A DNA stretch of 64,000 nucleotides from Bacillota bacterium (lineage in GTDB: Bacteria > Bacillota > Clostridia > Lachnospirales > Lachnospiraceae), in contig JAEZFK010000005.1 in the NCBI GenBank assembly GCA_023437715.1, positions 62,001-126,000 of the forward strand, given 5' to 3'. The notes beneath the pieces were generated by a model, which saw nothing but the letters and a program-made list of their open reading frames with translations, was not told the origin of the DNA and made no database searches. This document shows, piece by piece, positions 62,289-64,000 of the stretch; the stretch's first letter is position 1; each line of letters starts with the position of its first letter. Both the position numbers and the translations under genes were made by a program.

Positions 62289-63893
62289 ATGAAGGATAAA
62301 GTAGTAAAAGCCATGCAAAGCTTTTCGAAAGCGATGATCGGGCCGGTATTATTCTTACCTGTGGTAGGTATGATGATCGCCCTGACTGCGATCATGACTA
62401 ATACCGCATTTGTTTCTGAAGGCGGGGTAGTGTGGACCGTCGGAAAGTTTTTTAACAGCATGCTCAATTCCATTATGGGAAATTTAAGCATTCTGTTCTG
62501 TGTGGGAATTGCCAACGGTATGGCGAAAAAGAAAAAGGCAGATGCCTCATTCGTGGCATTGCTGTCATACATCATGTTTTTAGGCGCCAACAGCAAATGG
62601 CTGGAGCTGTCAGGGAAAATGGCGGAAGGCGCAACAGCCAGCGCCCTATATGGTACGGGCCAGACCATTCAGTTGGGATTCCATGTCACAGATATGGGCG
62701 TGTTTCTTGGCATGATCATCGGCGTTCTGGTGGCTCTTGTTCACAACAAGCACTGTGATACCGAGTTTAAGGGCGGATTTGCTCCCTATGGCAACAGCAA
62801 GCTTGTGTACATGATTATGATTCCGGTCATTGCAGTATTAAGCATTGGCGTCACCTATGTGTGGCCCGGTGTTGCAAGCGGAATCTCTGCATTAACCGGC
62901 TTTATGAGCACCGCCGGAGCAGCAGGGGTATTTGTATACGGATTCTTAAACCGGTTCCTGATCCCCACCGGATTGCACCACTTGATCTGGTCTCCGTTCC
63001 TTTATTCCGCAGTCGGAGGACAGGCGGTGATCGGCGGAGAAAATGTTATCGGCGCAAAGCCCATCTTTCTGGCACTGCTAAGTGACCCGGCGGCCGGAAT
63101 GATGCCGGATACCTGCCGTTTCCTGACTTACGGCCTGATGAAGACCTTTGGTATCATCGGTGTGGCATTGGCTTTCTATGTAACTGCCAAGAAGGTGAAA
63201 AAGGCCAACCTAAAGGCTCAGATGATTCCGGCCACCTTAACCGCAGTAATTGCCGGCATTACGGAACCCCTGGAATTCACCTTTATTTTTGCGGCTCCCT
63301 TATTGTGGCTGGTATATTCGCTTCTGGATGGCTTTTTCCAGATGATCGTTTATTTGATCGGCGTCCGCGTCTGCGCCACCAACGGCATCCTGGATTTCCT
63401 CGTGCTGAATCTCCCTGCTGGAATCGGCAGAACCTTATGGCCCCTGTATGTACTGGTTGGCCTTGTGGAAATCCTTGTGATCTTCGTAGTTTTCAAGTTC
63501 ATGATTGAAAAGCTGAACTTAAAGACCCCTGGACGTGAGGATGACGATACGGAAACGGCCTTGGACTTAAATGCCAATGCAGCAGCTGTTAAAAAGGAAT
63601 TAAAAACAAAACAGTCCGGCAGCGAAACAGAGGAAGACAGATTAAGCCAGGGCATAACGATTGTGGAGGCATTAGGCGGAAAAGAAAATATCTTAAGTCT
63701 TGAAAACTGCTTCTCCAGGTTAAGAGTAGAAGTTGCGGACAGTTCTAAAATTGATGAAGCGGCCTTAAAGGGCACCGGAGCAGCCGGCGTTATGAAAAAA
63801 GGAAATGCGGTTCAGGTAGTATATGGCCTCAGCGTTTCCAGAATGAGAACTCTGGTGGATGACGCGTTAGAAAAGATGGAACCCCATAAATGA
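62289..63893 (+). CDS. PTS EIICB, glucose/alpha-glucoside family
   Basis: 534 aa. ATG at 62289; the ATG at 62274 overlaps the GGAGGA site. The EIIC domain (about 1-410, ten or so helices) has FLPVVGMMIALTAI, NRFLIPTGLHHLIWSPFLY and the substrate-loop GITEPLEFTF. After a charged linker, the EIIB domain carries the phosphorylatable Cys474 in LENCFSRLRVEV. No EIIA is fused, so a Glc-type EIIA must come from elsewhere. The GH4 gene downstream points to maltose or another alpha-glucoside as substrate. Confidence 0.93.
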   Translation: MKDKVVKAMQSFSKAMIGPVLFLPVVGMMIALTAIMTNTAFVSEGGVVWTVGKFFNSMLNSIMGNLSILFCVGIANGMAKKKKADASFVALLSYIMFLGANSKWLELSGKMAEGATASALYGTGQTIQLGFHVTDMGVFLGMIIGVLVALVHNKHCDTEFKGGFAPYGNSKLVYMIMIPVIAVLSIGVTYVWPGVASGISALTGFMSTAGAAGVFVYGFLNRFLIPTGLHHLIWSPFLYSAVGGQAVIGGENVIGAKPIFLALLSDPAAGMMPDTCRFLTYGLMKTFGIIGVALAFYVTAKKVKKANLKAQMIPATLTAVIAGITEPLEFTFIFAAPLLWLVYSLLDGFFQMIVYLIGVRVCATNGILDFLVLNLPAGIGRTLWPLYVLVGLVEILVIFVVFKFMIEKLNLKTPGREDDDTETALDLNANAAAVKKELKTKQSGSETEEDRLSQGITIVEALGGKENILSLENCFSRLRVEVADSSKIDEAALKGTGAAGVMKKGNAVQVVYGLSVSRMRTLVDDALEKMEPHK

Positions 63894-63921
63894 TGCATTA
63901 AAAAGATGGAATCACATAAAT
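63864..63921 (+). repeat. Imperfect tandem duplication at the EIICB 3' end
   Basis: The last codons and stop of EIICB, from GCGTTAGAAAAGATGGAA to CATAAATGA, recur 31 bp later as GCATTAAAAAGATGGAA to CATAAATAA. The second copy is untranslated spacer before the next gene. Confidence 0.7.
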
Positions 63922-63935
63922 AAGGAGGAAAAGAC

Positions 63936-64000
63936 ATGAACAAGACATTTAAATTAGTCATTGTAGGCGGCGGCAGCACTTATACGCCGGGAATTGTTAA
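63936..64000 (+). CDS. GH4-family 6-phospho-glucosidase, 3'-truncated by window edge
   Basis: Only 21 codons are visible. After AAGGAGG the ATG begins MNKTFKLVIVGGGSTYTPGI, the NAD-binding N-terminus typical of GH4 6-phospho-alpha- or beta-glucosidases (MalH/GlvA/LicH). It lies 42 bp after the PTS permease and would cleave the imported 6-phospho-glucoside using NAD+ and a divalent metal. Alpha specificity is likely from the EIICB type but not shown. Confidence 0.85.
   Translation, partial: MNKTFKLVIVGGGSTYTPGIV

Noticed and set aside
1..64000. tRNA, rRNA, IS element, prophage or CRISPR array
   Set aside because: No cloverleaf, rRNA signature, transposase or integrase gene, or regularly spaced repeat array was seen on either strand.

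Overview
The window looks like chromosome of a motile, sugar-fermenting anaerobe of the Lachnospiraceae (Lacrimispora/Hungatella/Enterocloster-like). I infer this from moderate GC with strong AGGAGG ribosome sites, YesM/YesN two-component pairs beside ABC sugar transporters, three chemoreceptors, a flavodiiron/RIC pair and many lipoprotein binding proteins. The genus cannot be fixed from sequence alone. I saw no rRNA, tRNA, IS element, phage gene or CRISPR array.

Layout. (1) 1-1724: 3' part of a chemoreceptor. (2) 1823-10914: YesM/YesN pair divergent from a CUT1-type ABC importer, then a DUF2264 protein and a GH88 unsaturated glucuronyl hydrolase, i.e. a uronic-acid oligosaccharide locus. (3) 10955-14339: CBS-domain pyrophosphatase behind a structured leader, flavin reductase, an atypical shikimate-kinase-like protein and an HPr-like protein with Asp at position 46. 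(4) 14357-15363: an eroded bgl-type operon in which promoter, LicT/BglG antiterminator site and terminator remain but the GH1 gene has lost its 5' half. (5) 15347-22451: 4HB chemoreceptor, TetR regulator, and a MacAB-like ABC/adaptor export system. (6) 22627-34729: a large Amadori-compound (fructosamine) cluster, with FrlA, FrlB, FrlC, FrlD and a second FrlD-like kinase, two GntR/UTRA regulators, a BtpA/SgcQ protein, two amidohydrolases, a YjbQ protein and an FGGY kinase. (7) 34801-37505: flavodiiron protein, RIC iron-sulfur repair protein and a Cys-rich Crp/Fnr regulator, with an FNR-type box placed for class II activation. (8) 37624-47061: aldose 1-epimerase, AraFGH/RbsABC-like importer, AraC regulator and a DUF5107-TPR protein, tied together by a GAGCAA repeat with 21-bp spacing. 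(9) 47115-49799: Ca2+ P-type ATPase. (10) 50135-58873: GH115 alpha-glucuronidase-like protein, YesM/YesN pair and a second CUT1 importer. (11) 58994-60961: dCache chemoreceptor. (12) 61383-64000: RpiR regulator, PTS EIICB and the start of a GH4 6-phospho-glucosidase.

The genes form self-contained catabolic modules, each with its own sensor or regulator, importer and enzymes. The most unusual module is the extended frl cluster. The best new regulatory signals are the AraC repeat family, the FNR box of the RIC/flavodiiron operon, and the orphaned antiterminator leader. All coordinates come from reading the sequence; family assignments are by motif recognition, not by database search.
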